Below, piece after piece: positions 7,097-14,275 of a stretch of DNA of 16,973 bases (the first letter of the stretch is position 1; each line of letters begins with the position of its first letter). The notes below the pieces were generated by a model. That model was not told the origin of the DNA. It saw only the letters and a list, made by a program, of their open reading frames with translations, and searched no databases. Origin of the DNA: DAOPZC01 sp035353175 (GTDB taxonomy: Bacteria; Verrucomicrobiota; Kiritimatiellia; RFP12; UBA1067); NCBI GenBank assembly GCA_035353175.1, contig DAOPZC010000081.1, forward strand, positions 1 through 16,973. Direction: 5' to 3'. Position numbers and translations under genes: made by a program.

Positions 7097-8482
7097 ATGA
7101 GAACAACGAAAACGGGGAATGGAATGACGCGGCGGGGATTTATCGGGGCAACGGCGTCGGCGTTGGCGATGCCCACGATCATCCCGTCGTCGGCGCTCGG
7201 GGTCGACGGTGCGGTGGCGCCGAGCAACCGGCTCACCATGGGCCTGATCGGGAGAGGATGCATGGGACGGGGCCATTTGTCCAGGCTTGTCGGTGACCGG
7301 GATGTGATGGTCCTTGCCGTCTGCGATGTGGACAAGTCGCGCCGCGACGAAGGCAAGGAAGTCGTCGACGCCAACTATGCGGTTTCACAGCCCAAAGGCA
7401 CCTACAGCGGTTGCGCGGCCTACAACGATTTTCGGGAACTGCTGGCGCGCAAGGACATCGACGGCGTCGTCATCGCCACGCCGGACCATTGGCACACGCC
7501 GGTTTCCATCTATGCGGCCCAAGCGGGCAAGGACGTGTACTGCGAGAAGCCCGTTTCGATGACGATCCGGCAGGGGCGGGCGCTGGTGGAAGCCGTACGC
7601 GCGAATAAGCGCGTCTTCCAGAACGGTTCCCAGTACCGCTCGATGCAGACGATGCACGAGGCGATTGACTTTGTCCGGGCTGGGGGACTAGGCAAAATCA
7701 AGTCGGTCTTCACGCTCTGGGGAAACGTGAATGTTCCGACCGTCGGCAATTCGCGCATCACGCAGAACCCGACGCTGCCCGAAGAGCCGGTGCCCGAGGG
7801 CTTGGATTGGAGTCTGTGGGTCGGACCTGCGCCGTTCCGTCCCTATAACAAAGCCTATCACCGGAATCCGATTCCGGGCGTTGTGCCGTGGACATTTTGC
7901 CGCGACTTCGGCAACGGCGTTTCGACGAACTACCATTCGCATTCGGCCGACGTGATCCAATACGCCCTCGGCGTGGAGGAGAGCGGTCCGGTCGAGATCT
8001 TGCATCCCTCCGGCAAGCAGTATCCGACGCTGACATGCCGGTACGCGAACGGCACGCTGCTCCACCACATCGATGGCTGGAATCAGGTGAAGGCGCTCTA
8101 TCACGCGGTGCCTGAGGACGCGAAGCTGGATGGCATGTTCGGCGGGCTCTTTGTCGGCGAGCGCGGCTGGCTGAACATCGAGCACGGCCATCCGATCGCA
8201 GGCGGTCCCGACACCCTCTTCCAAGAGATGAAGCTCAAAACGCGAGAGGTGAGCGGCGCGAACAACCATCACGCGAACTGGTTCGAGTGCATGAAAACGC
8301 GGAAACAGCCGAGCTCGCATGAGGAGATCGGCCACCGCGCTGCCTCTCTCGGCCACCTCGTGGACGCCTCCTTCAGGCTGGGCCGCTCTCTGAAATGGGA
8401 TCCCGTGAAAGAGGTGTTCGGGGGCGACGAGCAAGCGAATGCGTTGCTCGACCGCCCGATGCGGGAGCCGTGGCACCTGTAA
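7097..8482 (+). CDS. Tat-exported Gfo/Idh/MocA-family oxidoreductase (divergent member)
   Basis: The 461-aa protein has a Tat motif (TRRGFIG, RR at 12-13) and a signal ending near SSALG. The Rossmann glycine motif GRGCMG is at 52-57, VIATPDHWH follows, and the EKP motif is at CEKPVS (Lys151). The C-terminal domain reads GNGVSTNYHSHSAD. The position usually occupied by the catalytic Asp is Asn278, followed by His280/His282 and Asp285. It belongs to the Tat-Gfo/Idh/MocA type widespread in Planctomycetota and Verrucomicrobiota, but to a different subfamily from the paralogues at 2818 and 14276. It is the last gene of the regulator-led unit, 16 bases after the ThuA fusion. It may perform the reverse redox step to the first oxidoreductase, which is inference from operon logic. 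Heptamer repeats and a convergent gene follow. Confidence 0.9.
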   Translation: MRTTKTGNGMTRRGFIGATASALAMPTIIPSSALGVDGAVAPSNRLTMGLIGRGCMGRGHLSRLVGDRDVMVLAVCDVDKSRRDEGKEVVDANYAVSQPKGTYSGCAAYNDFRELLARKDIDGVVIATPDHWHTPVSIYAAQAGKDVYCEKPVSMTIRQGRALVEAVRANKRVFQNGSQYRSMQTMHEAIDFVRAGGLGKIKSVFTLWGNVNVPTVGNSRITQNPTLPEEPVPEGLDWSLWVGPAPFRPYNKAYHRNPIPGVVPWTFCRDFGNGVSTNYHSHSADVIQYALGVEESGPVEILHPSGKQYPTLTCRYANGTLLHHIDGWNQVKALYHAVPEDAKLDGMFGGLFVGERGWLNIEHGHPIAGGPDTLFQEMKLKTREVSGANNHHANWFECMKTRKQPSSHEEIGHRAASLGHLVDASFRLGRSLKWDPVKEVFGGDEQANALLDRPMREPWHL

Positions 8483-8500
8483 GAAATCACGCCGAATTTT

Positions 8501-8574
8501 CAACGCTAAACGTTCAAGTGATTCACTTAAGCGGTGAACGTTGGACGTTGTGCGTTGAGCGTCCAATGCTTGAG
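8501..8574. repeat. Hairpin-forming heptamer repeat (AACGTTGGAC type), copy 1
   Basis: From 8533 to 8574 the sequence runs in 7-base units: GGTGAAC, GTTGGAC, GTTGTGC, GTTGAGC, GTCCAAT, GCTTGAG. CAACGCTAAACGTTC (8501-8515) pairs imperfectly with 8536-8550, and TTGGACG (8541-8547) pairs exactly with CGTCCAA (8560-8566). It sits between two convergent genes, where it could act as a bidirectional transcription stop, though no T-run is present. Confidence 0.75.
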
Positions 8575-8653
8575 TCCTTTAAAAACAGGACATTGCGGCC
8601 CTGACAGGATACAGCCGAGGTGGATTTCGCACGACGCAATGGCGGCGAGGCGC

Positions 8654-9604
8654 TCACCAATAGCCGAGCTTCCTTCCGCGCTCGAAGAGTACGCGCGCAA
8701 GGAAGTCGTAGCCGTGCTCGTTCATGTGCACGTCGGGACGGTTGCGGTAAAGGAGCGATGGCGGCACGCGTCCCGCGGCGATTTCGCTGCGGTCGAGCGC
8801 CGTCGGCGAGATTCCTTGGTCGGCAAGTCCGTGCGCGATCGCCTCGGCTCTGAAATCGATGGCGTGTTCGCCGAAGGCCCTCCTGAAGGTCTCCGCGTCG
8901 GCAGCGCTGAATGCGCCCCAGTACGGCACCACCACGAAGTAGGGCTTGTCAGCACCACGGCGGGCGATCATCGCCCGGTAATGCGCGATCAGCACGTTCA
9001 CATCCCGACGCCATCCTCCGTTCGCCCCCATGAAGATAATTTCGCAGGCGGCCTCCGGCGCAACAGCGGCGGAGGCGAATACGGCCGGCGTGCCCGCCGC
9101 GATCTCGACTGGCTTCGACACATCCCCCCGCTCCAACCACAGTTTGTAGCCGATCGGGTTCGTCGCGGTGTTCCAGCGGTACTCGCTCATTGAAAGCCGG
9201 TACTTGTCGCCTCCGATCGTCACGTCGTTCACCGGAATCTTTCGCCCCAGCGCCGCGGTCAGCTTGATCTTCTCGCCCCGTTCGGTACGAAAGCCGTTGT
9301 CGGTGCCGTCGCCGATGCGCACCTTGCTCTCGCCGGCCGCGAACGCGATCTTCGCCGCCGTACGGATCGGATAGGCGCCCTGTCGCACGGGGATCGTAAC
9401 CGCATCCTCACCGCCGTCGCCAGAATTGAGCACGCGGAAAGTGTCTCCGAGCCGTGCCTGCAGCCGGTCGGGATAGGACTTCCCGGCGGGCATCGCCATA
9501 CCCTCCGTCACGCTGTCACCCCAGCAGGCGACGATCTTCGGCTCCGCCCCGCAAACCGCCGCGGACATTCCAGCCGCGAGAGCGACTCCAACGATCTTCT
9601 TCAT
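8654..9604 (-). CDS. Exported SGNH/GDSL-type hydrolase with internal insertion
   Basis: I place the start at the ATG at 9604 (316 aa), because a Sec signal (MKKIVGVALAAGMSAAVCGA) begins there and AGGAG lies 8 bases upstream. The alternative TTG at 9637 only adds residues before the signal. The SGNH signature is clear: GDS with Ser31 in block I, and GAN at 193-195 as a block III-like element. The C-terminal block reads PDVHMNEHGY, with Asp291 and His293 separated by one residue rather than the usual two. Between residues 70 and 185 is a beta-rich insertion (VRIGDG, GFRTERGEKIKL, VNDVTIGGDKYRL) not found in compact family members. Such enzymes deacylate sugars or other esters; here it probably removes substituents from a glycan. 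It is transcribed opposite to the other genes, divergently from the next unit. Confidence 0.82.
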   Translation of the reverse strand: MKKIVGVALAAGMSAAVCGAEPKIVACWGDSVTEGMAMPAGKSYPDRLQARLGDTFRVLNSGDGGEDAVTIPVRQGAYPIRTAAKIAFAAGESKVRIGDGTDNGFRTERGEKIKLTAALGRKIPVNDVTIGGDKYRLSMSEYRWNTATNPIGYKLWLERGDVSKPVEIAAGTPAVFASAAVAPEAACEIIFMGANGGWRRDVNVLIAHYRAMIARRGADKPYFVVVPYWGAFSAADAETFRRAFGEHAIDFRAEAIAHGLADQGISPTALDRSEIAAGRVPPSLLYRNRPDVHMNEHGYDFLARVLFERGRKLGYW

Positions 9605-9670
9605 TCCGGAACTCCTCTCCCTCCAGCAATGAATCAAGGAACCTCGCGTATCCTAAGCCGTCTTGGCTTG

Positions 9671-9722
9671 TATTCGCTTGTGAATAGCGTGGGGTATAGC
9701 AGTTTTCGATTGGGTTGGTCAA
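9671..9722 (-). promoter_or_regulatory. Promoter and possible operator of the SGNH hydrolase gene
   Basis: On the minus strand TTGACC (9717-9722) and TATACC (9693-9698) are 18 bases apart, a fair sigma70-like pair. The predicted start falls on an inverted repeat with arms TATTC (9671-9675) and GAATA (9682-9686). GCTTGT is also directly repeated at 9666-9671 and 9676-9681. The leader to the ATG at 9604 would be about 80 bases. Confidence 0.45.
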
Positions 9723-9925
9723 GGGGCGAACTGCGGTTCGTAGGAGACGCGGCTACGCCCTCCCAGACAAGTTGCTTAACCGTGCTGTGTGCGCGCGCGT
9801 GTTCGTAATGCGCGGCCGTTGTCAGCTAAAAACGGTGTGGGGGCGTCGTTCGACTTTGGGTTGCCCTGAGAAAGGCGGTCGGGGGACGGAATAGCCGCGG
9901 GCCGCACACTGACGGGTGGAATGCG

Positions 9926-10023
9926 TATGCAGGTTTTTTCATTTAACGCCGATTCCGTATTGAGCCCGAAGCGGGTTATGTTCTACAACTAATACACGAT
10001 AACGTATGTGGAACTCATTTGAG
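9926..10023 (+). promoter_or_regulatory. Upstream element shared with the 15800 gene, copy 1
   Basis: TATGCAGGTTT (9926-9936), TTGAG (9960-9964) and TTCTACAAC (9981-9989) recur at nearly the same spacing at 15696-15758 (55 versus 54 bases from first to last motif). GGAACTCATTTGAG (10010-10023) then matches GGAATCATCTGAG at 15759, after an extra stretch of about 20 bases here. Both copies precede exported nucleoside-hydrolase-like genes, so a common regulator or promoter type is likely. The left half of the operator-like dyad is not well conserved in this copy. Confidence 0.6.
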
Positions 10024-10040
10024 CGACACGCGGATAAAAA

Positions 10041-10046
10041 GGGGGG
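10041..10046 (+). promoter_or_regulatory. G-hexamer ribosome-binding site
   Basis: GGGGGG, 6 bases before ATG 10053, inside a start context almost identical to that of the gene at 7097. Confidence 0.5.
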
Positions 10047-10052
10047 ACAATC

Positions 10053-11042
10053 ATGAATCGATTCGGGAGCGTAGCGGTTGTTGCGGCGGGCCTGCTGGCA
10101 TTCTTTGGGACAGATGTTCCGGCTGCACAGGCAGAGACGGTCCGCAAGCCGGTGATTATCAGCACGGACATCGGGGATGACATCGACGACACGTGGGCGG
10201 TATCACTGGCGCTGAAGTGTCCGGAACTGGACATCAAGTTGATTCTCGGCGACTACGGCAATGCCGAGGCGCGGGCGCGGCTGATCGCCAAGATCCTGGA
10301 GGCGGACAAGCGGACCGATATTCCCGTGGGCGTGGGCGTGCATGCGGGCGCGAAGGTCGGTCTCCACCACCAGTCCAAGTGGATCGAGGGTTATGAGCTT
10401 AAAAACTATCCCGGCAAGGTTTATCCGGACGGTGTGCAGGCGCTGATCGATATCGTGATGGCGTCCAAGGAGCCGGTGACGCTCATCTGCGTCGGGCCTT
10501 GTCCTAATATTGCCGAGGCACTGAAGCGCGAGCCGCGCATCGCGCAGAAGGCCAAGTTCGTCGGCATGCACGGCAGCGTGCGGCTCGGCTACGGGCGGAA
10601 CCCCAAGCCCAGCGCCGAATGGAATGTCAAGGCCGATCCCGCGTCCTGCCGCGCCGCGCTGTCCGCACCGTGGGATATCACGATCACGCCACTCGACACG
10701 TGCGGCCTGATCCAGTTCAAAGGCGAAAACTATGCGCGTATCCGCGCCTGCAATGATCCGATTGTGAAGACGCTGCTGAAAAACTATCGCGTCTGGCGGG
10801 CGTATAGCGCGAAGGACCATCAGGAGACCGACACCGAGACCGCCAGCACCACGCTCTTTGACTGCGTGGCCGTGTATCTCGCCTGCACCCAAGAGCTCTG
10901 TGTGATGGAAAAGCTCGGCATCCGCGTGACCGACGAAGGGTTTACGGTCGAAGATCTGGCGGCTCGGCAGATGAATGTCGCGCTCGCGTGGAAAGACCTG
11001 CCCGCCTTTGAGGCGTGGCTGGTGGACCGGCTGTGTCAATAG
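10053..11042 (+). CDS. Exported nucleoside hydrolase-like protein 1
   Basis: The 329-aa protein has a Sec signal (hydrophobic residues 6-18, cleavage probably after AQA near 27) and the inosine-uridine nucleoside hydrolase metal motif STDIGDDIDD (Asp39 to Asp46). A second conserved stretch, EWNVKADP, gives Asn191 and Asp195, and FDCVAV gives Asp270. In many nucleoside hydrolases the last Asp follows a catalytic His; here it follows Phe269. Characterised relatives use Ca2+ to hydrolyse the N-glycosidic bond of ribonucleosides in the cytosol; export is unusual and suggests another or an external substrate. Length is normal. It is the first gene of its group and carries the shared upstream element. 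A riboside or unrelated furanoside are both open as substrates. Confidence 0.85.
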   Translation: MNRFGSVAVVAAGLLAFFGTDVPAAQAETVRKPVIISTDIGDDIDDTWAVSLALKCPELDIKLILGDYGNAEARARLIAKILEADKRTDIPVGVGVHAGAKVGLHHQSKWIEGYELKNYPGKVYPDGVQALIDIVMASKEPVTLICVGPCPNIAEALKREPRIAQKAKFVGMHGSVRLGYGRNPKPSAEWNVKADPASCRAALSAPWDITITPLDTCGLIQFKGENYARIRACNDPIVKTLLKNYRVWRAYSAKDHQETDTETASTTLFDCVAVYLACTQELCVMEKLGIRVTDEGFTVEDLAARQMNVALAWKDLPAFEAWLVDRLCQ

Positions 11043-11058
11043 AGAAAGAACTCTCAAT

Positions 11059-11114
11059 GTTGAACATCCAACGCTCAAGTATATGGGTTCTGTGTTGAGC
11101 GTTGGACGTTGAGT
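11059..11114. repeat. Hairpin-forming heptamer repeat, copy 2
   Basis: The left arm 11059-11079 is GTTGAAC, ATCCAAC, GCTCAAG. The right arm 11094-11114 is GTTGAGC, GTTGGAC, GTTGAGT. The arms pair at about 16 of 19 positions (11060-11078 with 11095-11113), leaving a 16-base loop. It occupies most of the 98-bp gap between two nucleoside-hydrolase-like genes. Confidence 0.75.
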
Positions 11115-11140
11115 ATTCACACCTCTTTAAGGAATAAGCA

Positions 11141-12262
11141 ATGCTCACCTCGCGACGAGCGTTTTTGAAAACGGGTATGGTGGCCGCAGGCGCGGCCGCT
11201 ACGGTGGTTCCAGCATCTGCCGCACAGCCGCAAGCGGCTGCCGCCGGTGCGCCGCTGCTCCATGTGACGGATTTATTCCACCCGCACGGCGATCCCGACG
11301 ACCACTTCGACCTGGCGGTGACGTACGCGCTGGTTCAACGGGGGTGCTTCGACCTGCGGGGCGTGGTCATCGACTACCCCCCCGACTTCCGGGCGGGCGA
11401 TCCGGCGGTCGTGGCGGTGACGCAGATGAATCGGCTGTCGGGCTTGTCGGCGCCGGTTTCAATTGGGACATCGCATCGGCTGAAGAACAGGGCAGACGCG
11501 CTGGTCGACGCTTCGGCGCAGGAGACGGCGGCGGTGAGGTTTATCCTGGCGCAGTTGCGTGCGGCGGATCGCCCGCTCGCGCTGATGTGCGTGGGGTCGG
11601 CTGCGGACATCATTGTGGCCGCGTTGCGCGAGCCCGCGCTGTTCAAGGCCAAGTGTGCCGGGGTCTATCTCAACAGCGGCGCGGCGCACGATAATCCTGC
11701 GAATCCGGCGCAGCTCGAGTTCAACGTGCGGCTTGATCCTGCGGCCTACGCGGCGATGTTCGACCTGCCATGTCCGCTCTATTGGTTCCCGTGCTGGCAT
11801 ACGACCGAACGGCGCGAGAGTGGCGCGGACGGCAGTTTCTACTGGCTGCCGCACGCCGAGGCTCTCGGCGATATCTCGTCTGGGCTCGCGAACTATTTCG
11901 CGTATATGTTCGACAAATCGGCGAACCCCAAGTGGTTGCGCGCGATGACGGCGATGCCGCCTGGCGCGACATGGGACAAGATTTTGAACGACAAGCGCGG
12001 CATGTGGTCCACGGCCAGCCAGTTTGCGGCGGCGGGGTTCAGCGTGACGAAAGAGGGCGAGATTGTGCTTGCCAAGGACGCTGGCCGCGCGGCGGTGTTC
12101 GCGGCGCTGCCGGTCGAAGTCTCCTGCGCGGACGACGGCCGCACGACGTGGCGGCGTGTCGAGGCTCCGACCGGGCGCTGGATGCTGTCGGTCACGGATG
12201 TGGCGCGGTACCCGGCCGCGATGACGCGGGCGGTTGGGACGTTGTTTAAGGCGTTTCGGTAG
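11141..12262 (+). CDS. Tat-exported nucleoside hydrolase-like protein 2 (divergent)
   Basis: This 373-aa protein opens with a Tat motif (TSRRAFLK, RR at 5-6) and an Ala-rich stretch ending near residue 28. The nucleoside-hydrolase motif is present in altered form: HVTDLFHPHGDPDDHFD, with Asp44, Asp51, Asp53 and Asp54. FNVRLDP provides Asn195 and Asp199, and TWDK near 277-280 gives Asp279 after Trp278. Trp followed by Asp recalls the purine-specific trypanosomal enzyme, where a Trp stacks on the leaving base; that comparison is inference. Tat rather than Sec export distinguishes it from its two relatives in this window. AAGGAA lies before the ATG. It is distant enough from known nucleoside hydrolases that another glycosidic or non-nucleoside substrate is possible. 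Confidence 0.8.
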   Translation: MLTSRRAFLKTGMVAAGAAATVVPASAAQPQAAAAGAPLLHVTDLFHPHGDPDDHFDLAVTYALVQRGCFDLRGVVIDYPPDFRAGDPAVVAVTQMNRLSGLSAPVSIGTSHRLKNRADALVDASAQETAAVRFILAQLRAADRPLALMCVGSAADIIVAALREPALFKAKCAGVYLNSGAAHDNPANPAQLEFNVRLDPAAYAAMFDLPCPLYWFPCWHTTERRESGADGSFYWLPHAEALGDISSGLANYFAYMFDKSANPKWLRAMTAMPPGATWDKILNDKRGMWSTASQFAAAGFSVTKEGEIVLAKDAGRAAVFAALPVEVSCADDGRTTWRRVEAPTGRWMLSVTDVARYPAAMTRAVGTLFKAFR

Positions 12263-12270
12263 CCCGCAAC

Positions 12271-12289
12271 ACCGCTGTAATTACGCGGT
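12271..12289. promoter_or_regulatory. Near-palindrome with a single bulged T
   Basis: ACCGC (12271-12275) and GTAA pair with TTAC and GCGGT (12285-12289), interrupted only by T12276. It lies 8 bases after a stop codon with no T-run, so an operator is as likely as an RNA structure. Confidence 0.4.
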
Positions 12290-12355
12290 CGATGTTCCGA
12301 TGAATGCGATTTCTCGGCGTCGCAGAATTGGACTTGAGTCAAAAGGTGCCATCCG

Positions 12356-12379
12356 TCACAATCATGACGAATAATGTGA
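12356..12379 (+). promoter_or_regulatory. TCACA-N14-TGTGA dyad upstream of the sialidase-like gene
   Basis: TCACA (12356-12360) and TGTGA (12375-12379) form an inverted repeat 24 bases before the ATG at 12404. The placement suggests an operator, but spacing and core do not match a classic CRP site. Confidence 0.35.
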
Positions 12380-12403
12380 GGCGAATCTTTTTTTGGGGGG
12401 CAA

Positions 12404-14242
12404 ATGACACGGACAATCGTAACGGGTCTTGCGGCGATGGGGGTGTGTTCAAGCGTTTGGGCCGCGCCTGATCTGGAAACACTCGAAAAGCTGCGGCACA
12501 TTCACGCGCCTCAAGTGGTCGCCATTCCGCCTGAGAATGCGAGCCGCGGTTTGATGATGATGCCCGACGGTGAAATTCGTCACTATGGTTTCCGTGGCGG
12601 CTTCAGGGGCGGGGTCCACGATGTTCGCGCCGTCTACATCTCCAGCCGCGATTGCGGGCTCAGCTGGAATGAGGTTTCAGTCAAAGGCGCGACGGCCGGT
12701 GCCATGACTCGCAGCCCGTGGTCGGACGATTTTCTGACGGTGCTTTGCAAAACCGGGCATGTTGGTGATGACGAGTGGCAGAGCGCGCTCGGATCGTGCG
12801 AAGGCAAAGGCTTTTTCGCCCTGCGCGCCAAGGGTCCTGATGGGCCTTTCACTGCCGCGCTGATCAGCCCCCACACGGGGTTTATGGCGCGCCAGCCCTT
12901 GCCGCTGCGGCAGCGCCACCGCTGGGTTCAGCCCTTCCAGCGCCGCGCGGACAACCCGATCCAGCCCGGCGTGATGTTGTCTGACGACGACGGCGCTTCC
13001 TGGCGCGAGATTCTGTTGCCCAGTCCGCCGCCGCATAAGATCGAATGGCCGCACAAGGGTTTCCGCTGGCAGAACTATGGCTGCGAGCCATCGGTGGTCG
13101 AGCTCTCCAGCGGCCGGCTCTGGATGCTGATCCGCACTTCGCGGGACAGCCACTACGAATCGTTTTCCGATGACGCGGGCGAAACGTGGACGGCGCCCGC
13201 GCCGTCGCGCTTCTATGCCACGATCACCATGCCGCTGCTGTTCCACATGAAGGACGGCCGGATCTTGGCCGTGTGGAATAATACCACCCCGCTGCCTGAG
13301 CTTGACCACATTGCCCAGCCGGGCCTGAACAAATCCGAGATCGAGGGCTCTTCTGAGGATTTCTTTACCAACCGCGATGCGCTCCATGCCGCAGTTTCGG
13401 CGGATGACGGAAAAACATGGCGCGGCTTCCGCGAACTGTATTTGAACGAGCGCCGCAACGACGCCGATTTTCGCAGCAGCAGCGGCAATGCCGCTTCGCT
13501 GGACAAGAGCATTCACCAGTCCCAGGCGCTTGAACTTCCTGAAGGGAAGATCCTGCTCGCGTTCGGCCAGCACACGCTCTGCCGCAAGCTGATCGTTTTC
13601 GATCCCGACTGGCTTCTTGAGACGAAGCGGGAAGACGCCTTTGCCGCAGGCCTTGCCGGATGGTCGGTGCAGCAGTATCTGAAGAGCGTGCCCGGCAACT
13701 TCCGCGGCGTGAGCGGACACTGCGCGTACAACCGCCGGCCCGGCGCGACGCTAGTGCCGCATCCGGACGGCAAGCCTCGCGAGGTTCTGCAGGTGGCGTG
13801 TCACCCCGACCCTCGCTTGGTGAGCGAGCCTGAAGGCGCGGTCTGGAATTTTCCGGCGTGGCCAGTCGGCGTCCTCAATCTGCGCCTCCGTCAACCGACG
13901 GGCGCTCAGGGCACGCAGATCTGCCTCGTCGACCGCTGGTTCAATCCGACCGATCCGGTCGTGGCGCGCTACGCGCAGCACGTGCTGAGGCTCGATGCGG
14001 GGGGTGCGGTCAACGGCGTGCCGTGTCTCAAGCCCGACACCTGGGCCGATTTGGAGGTCCGCTGGGATGAGCAGGGCGCGCGGTTCCGCGTGGGCGAGGG
14101 CGCCTGGTGCGACCTTCCGCGCGTCTTCCCGACGCGCAACGGCGTCAGCTATCTGCACCTCCAGAGCGCGGCGACGGGGGCCGATACGGCCGGCGTGCTG
14201 ATCGAGTCGGTGGCGGCGGAGGCCATAAACGCCGAACGCTGA
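12404..14242 (+). CDS. Exported sialidase-like Asp-box beta-propeller with C-terminal lectin-like domain
   Basis: The 612-aa protein has a Sec signal (cleavage near WAA, residue 21) and four Asp boxes: SRDCGLSW (81-88), SDDDGASW (193-200), SDDAGETW (255-262) and SADDGKTW (332-339). The stretch CEPSVVELSSGRLWMLIRTS has the Glu-Pro and Arg244 pattern seen in GH33-type sialidases and relatives. No N-terminal FRIP-type motif is evident, so true sialidase activity is uncertain. Residues about 410-605 look like a concanavalin/LamG-type beta-sandwich, a possible carbohydrate-binding module. The start has GGGGGG only 3 bases before the ATG. The last codons lie within a heptamer repeat. The next gene begins 33 bases on, so the two are probably co-transcribed. 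Confidence 0.85.
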   Translation: MTRTIVTGLAAMGVCSSVWAAPDLETLEKLRHIHAPQVVAIPPENASRGLMMMPDGEIRHYGFRGGFRGGVHDVRAVYISSRDCGLSWNEVSVKGATAGAMTRSPWSDDFLTVLCKTGHVGDDEWQSALGSCEGKGFFALRAKGPDGPFTAALISPHTGFMARQPLPLRQRHRWVQPFQRRADNPIQPGVMLSDDDGASWREILLPSPPPHKIEWPHKGFRWQNYGCEPSVVELSSGRLWMLIRTSRDSHYESFSDDAGETWTAPAPSRFYATITMPLLFHMKDGRILAVWNNTTPLPELDHIAQPGLNKSEIEGSSEDFFTNRDALHAAVSADDGKTWRGFRELYLNERRNDADFRSSSGNAASLDKSIHQSQALELPEGKILLAFGQHTLCRKLIVFDPDWLLETKREDAFAAGLAGWSVQQYLKSVPGNFRGVSGHCAYNRRPGATLVPHPDGKPREVLQVACHPDPRLVSEPEGAVWNFPAWPVGVLNLRLRQPTGAQGTQICLVDRWFNPTDPVVARYAQHVLRLDAGGAVNGVPCLKPDTWADLEVRWDEQGARFRVGEGAWCDLPRVFPTRNGVSYLHLQSAATGADTAGVLIESVAAEAINAER

Positions 14243-14265
14243 ACACCGAACTTCCAACAGGGAAC
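14231..14265 (+). repeat. Heptamer repeat spanning the stop codon of the sialidase-like gene, copy 3
   Basis: Five 7-base units ending in AAC run without gap: GCCGAAC, GCTGAAC, ACCGAAC, TTCCAAC, AGGGAAC. The first units encode the final residues and the stop (TGA at 14240-14242) of the gene. This implies the repeat arose in, or inserted at, the 3' end of the coding region. Confidence 0.65.
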
Positions 14266-14275
14266 GGAATACCAC

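Larger units (their letters stand above)
9605..10052. other. 448-bp divergent intergenic region, no gene
   Basis: No open frame here has a ribosome-binding site or a family-like sequence. The left end holds the SGNH promoter and an inverted repeat. The right third (from 9926) holds an element shared with the 15800 gene. Around 9740-9765 a GGAG...CTCC segment (GGAGACGCGGCTACGCCCTCC without interruption, 21 bases) resembles small REP-like hairpins but pairs poorly. The middle, about 9770-9920, shows nothing I can assign. Confidence 0.6.

Noticed and set aside
5395..7374. 659-codon open frame on the minus strand
   Set aside because: Antisense shadow of the ThuA fusion and the following gene; composition is atypical of protein and no family is visible.
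8501..8574. CRISPR array
   Set aside because: The 7-base periodic units have no spacers and no cas genes are nearby.
8534..9193. 219-codon plus-strand open frame
   Set aside because: It starts in the heptamer repeat and runs antisense to the SGNH hydrolase, which has intact motifs.
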